DNA of 64,000 bases from the IMG/VR virus record IMGVR_UViG_3300024264_000013, positions 32,060-96,059 of that record; one strand, given 5' to 3'. This DNA comes from a virus. The notes under the pieces were generated by a model that was not told where the DNA came from, made no database searches, and was given only the letters and a program-made list of their open reading frames with translations. The position numbers and the translations under genes were made by a program. Below, piece by piece: positions 62,190 to 64,000 of this stretch. How positions within the stretch are numbered: position 1 is the first letter of the stretch; the number at the start of each line of letters is the position of its first letter.

Positions 62190-62722
62190 TGTTTTTTTCA
62201 TCGTCATATGTCAAGCAATTAAAAAGTGTTCATAACTACGAACACAGGCCTTCAGGGTTCGGAGCCAATACAAAAAAGTTAGGACAGTTTAATAACTATT
62301 TTGAAAAATGGCAACCCCAAAGTATGCTAGACTATGGCTGTGGTAAAGGTTGGATTTTAAATTCATTAGTAGAGTCGTACCCTTCATGTAATATTGTTGG
62401 GTACGATCCTGCTGTTGAAGAATATAAAGTTTGTCCACAAACAACATTTGACTGTGTGTTTAGTATAGATGTTCTTGAACACATAGAACCAAATTATATA
62501 GATTCGGTATTAGATCACATTAACCAATTATCAAATAAATTTATTTGGTTAAGGATAGATACGTTACCAGCAAGAAAAAGATTACCAGACAAAAGAAATG
62601 CACATCTTATTATTGAACAACCTCCGTATTGGATTGAAAAAATAAAAAAACATATTGACGGTGAAATTGTTTATGAGATGTTTGGAAAAAAGGCAAAACT
62701 AGATGTCGCAATTGAGAAGTAA
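62189..62722 (+). CDS. SAM-dependent methyltransferase
   Basis: 177 residues, class I fold: MLDYGCGKGWILNSL is motif I, YDPAVEEY the second strand end, and FDCVFSIDVLEHIEPNY motif IV with the following helix. The first ~45 residues (VHNYEHRPSGFGANTKKLG) are basic. It starts at the last base of the transporter stop (TAATG). The substrate is unknown; sugar, nucleobase or pterin-derived molecules fit the neighbours equally well. Confidence 0.75.
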   Translation: MFFSSSYVKQLKSVHNYEHRPSGFGANTKKLGQFNNYFEKWQPQSMLDYGCGKGWILNSLVESYPSCNIVGYDPAVEEYKVCPQTTFDCVFSIDVLEHIEPNYIDSVLDHINQLSNKFIWLRIDTLPARKRLPDKRNAHLIIEQPPYWIEKIKKHIDGEIVYEMFGKKAKLDVAIEK

Positions 62723-62723
62723 A

Positions 62724-62978
62724 ATGATACCAGGAGAAGCATTACTATACACTAGGGCTAATGGTGTTGTATATGCTCAGTACAGAGATCCACCGCATAA
62801 TGATATACCAAGATGGATTATAGGCGGCGATCCAGGAGCAGTATCAAAGGCACAAGGGGACTTATTAGATTATGCAGAATGGAAACATTTATGCGAGATA
62901 GCAGAAGATAATCCAACAATAAAACTTTTGTTAGACAAATTAATTAACACATACTATATTGCAAAGGAGGAACAATGA
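62724..62978 (+). CDS. Small conserved-looking protein, function unknown
   Basis: 84 residues from the ATG at 62724, one base after the previous stop and behind GAGAAG; an in-frame ATG at 62703 inside the previous gene is less likely. MIPGEALLYTRANGVVYAQY and DPPHNDIPRWIIGGDPGA form a compact beta part, then two helices. Similar small proteins occur in marine T4-like phages (family impression). It overlaps the aldolase by four bases (ATGA) and carries its AAGGAGG ribosome site. Confidence 0.6.
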   Translation: MIPGEALLYTRANGVVYAQYRDPPHNDIPRWIIGGDPGAVSKAQGDLLDYAEWKHLCEIAEDNPTIKLLLDKLINTYYIAKEEQ

Positions 62979-63766
62979 AATTTATTGCGGCAATGGACCA
63001 TAGTGGTGGATCAACAGGTGGTGTACTAGAACGTTACGGTTGCGAGTACACAGAAGAAAACAAAATGGACTTAGTACATGAAATGCGATTACGCATGATT
63101 GCTTCGCCCGACTTTAACAGTAATAATATTTGGGCGGCAATTTTATATAAAGATAGTGTCGATAGAGGAGCAGTTAATGTATTAGGCAATAAAGGTATTG
63201 AGGCCATACTTAAAATTGATAGTGGCTGTCATATGAACGGGTTACTAAAAGATTTTAATGTAGACGATATGATTGACTATGCTCTTGCAAAAGGGTGTAC
63301 AGGAACTAAGATGCGTAGTATTGTAAAGACACCTAATATACTAAATGCAATATTAGAGCAACAATTTGAACTTGCAACAGTAATATATGCCGCAGGACTT
63401 ATGCCAATTGTTGAACCAGAAATTCCTATCGAACATGACATGAAAAACATGTTGGAAGAAATGCTTACTAGAGAATTACAAAATAGATTAGACAAATTTG
63501 AAGGCAAGTGTATATTAAAACTTACATTGCCAAACACACCAAATCTACATTACAAACTAACACAACATCCTAATGTTTCAAAAGTAGTAGGTCTTAGTGG
63601 TGGATATGATACCAATGAAGCATGTAATAGACTAGGTCTACAAGAAAACATGACTGCAAGTTTTAGTAGAGCCTTAAGTGAAGGACTATTTGTTACACAG
63701 TCAGAAGAAGAGTTTAATCAAAGACTTAGTAACAATATTAAACTAATAACAAAGGCGAGTGAATAA
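62975..63766 (+). CDS. Class I fructose-bisphosphate aldolase-like enzyme
   Basis: 263 residues against ~300 in bacteria. It has FIAAMDHSGGSTGGVLERYG, a GCTGTKMRSIVKTP loop, IVEPEIPIEHD and CILKLTLPNTPNLHY, whose Lys in LKLTLP is the expected Schiff-base residue, then VVGLSGGYDTNEA and ASFSRALSEGLF. These are in the family order. It can cleave or form fructose 1,6-bisphosphate and, by family knowledge, also sedoheptulose 1,7-bisphosphate. Directly followed by kdsA (TAATG), which needs sugar phosphates, so a role in precursor supply is plausible. Confidence 0.88.
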   Translation: MKFIAAMDHSGGSTGGVLERYGCEYTEENKMDLVHEMRLRMIASPDFNSNNIWAAILYKDSVDRGAVNVLGNKGIEAILKIDSGCHMNGLLKDFNVDDMIDYALAKGCTGTKMRSIVKTPNILNAILEQQFELATVIYAAGLMPIVEPEIPIEHDMKNMLEEMLTRELQNRLDKFEGKCILKLTLPNTPNLHYKLTQHPNVSKVVGLSGGYDTNEACNRLGLQENMTASFSRALSEGLFVTQSEEEFNQRLSNNIKLITKASE

Positions 63767-64000
63767 TGAGAATAATAGCAGGACCATGTCAGCACGAAAG
63801 TTTAGAACAGTCGTTAGAGATTGCAACAGAATGTAAACGGGTATGTGACAAATACGGTATTGAGTATTACTTTAAAGCAAGTTTTGATAAAGCAAATCGT
63901 ACAAGCGCAGATGGTATCCGAGGACAAGGTTTGCCTACAACAATGACAGACTTTCGTGTATTAAAAGAAAAATTAAATGTAAAAACACTAACTGATGTAC
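63766..64000 (+). CDS. kdsA: Kdo-8-phosphate synthase, 3'-truncated at window edge
   Basis: The first 78 codons are present, starting at ATG 63766 in the aldolase stop (TAATG). KdsA joins arabinose-5-phosphate and phosphoenolpyruvate to Kdo-8-phosphate for LPS. RIIAGPCQHES, FKASFDKANRTSADGIRGQG and LTDV at the cut are the family's N-terminal blocks with substrate-binding Lys and Asn/Arg. DAHP-type synthases share the fold, but SFDKANR with a following RG.G is KdsA-like. The end lies outside the window. Confidence 0.85.
   Translation, partial: MRIIAGPCQHESLEQSLEIATECKRVCDKYGIEYYFKASFDKANRTSADGIRGQGLPTTMTDFRVLKEKLNVKTLTDV

Overview
The window is one contiguous piece of a large, AT-rich, T4-like contractile-tailed phage (marine type, as in cyanophages and pelagiphages). 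The evidence is a set of recognisable T4 core genes: neck (gp13, gp14), tail completion (gp15), sheath (gp18), tube (gp19), head-completion nuclease (gp4), terminase (gp16, gp17), single-strand binding protein (gp32), recombination proteins (UvsX, UvsY) and helicase (UvsW). T4-type late promoter octamers (TATAAATA and NATAAATA variants) precede many virion genes. The low GC content suggests an AT-rich marine host such as SAR11, but the host cannot be proved from this sequence. I see no tRNA, rRNA, CRISPR array or insertion sequence.

Layout. 1-9.9 kb: virion/tail-fibre genes, including a fibre protein cut by the left edge, a 1691-residue protein with eight carbohydrate-binding-like repeats, and two extraordinarily cysteine-rich paralogues. 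10.0-13.7 kb: a sugar cassette (GT9-like glycosyltransferase, SGNH-like protein, carbamoyltransferase) set inside the fibre cluster. 13.7-22.5 kb: more structural genes, ending in a 2474-residue repeat protein. 22.5-27.1 kb, minus strand: an ADP-heptose operon (hldE, hldD, gmhB) with cupin, oxygenase and Nudix genes. 27.1-44.3 kb: neck, tail, packaging and head genes, with two oxygenases, a dNMP kinase and an HNH nuclease in between. 44.3-47.2 kb: gp32, uvsX, a small gene, uvsY. 47.2-55.9 kb: a surface-glycan island separating uvsY from uvsW. 57.2-64 kb: uvsW, a cupin, an oxygenase, folE, a YhhQ-like queuosine-precursor transporter, a methyltransferase, a class I aldolase, and the start of a Kdo-8-phosphate synthase gene cut by the right edge.

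How the genes work together. Beyond virion assembly and recombination, the phage carries much of an LPS inner-core programme: ADP-heptose synthesis, a heptosyltransferase-type GT9, a carbamoyltransferase, Kdo-8-phosphate synthase and about eight further glycosyltransferase-like proteins. It may build or remodel a heptose/Kdo-containing glycan on the host surface or on virion proteins. folE plus yhhQ point to 7-deazaguanine metabolism.

Two window-wide signals stand out. Reading every line by eye I found no AGCT and no GCAGC/GCTGC, and codon choice bends systematically to avoid them. Nine genes have their promoter placed so that transcription should begin at the start codon itself (leaderless mRNA).
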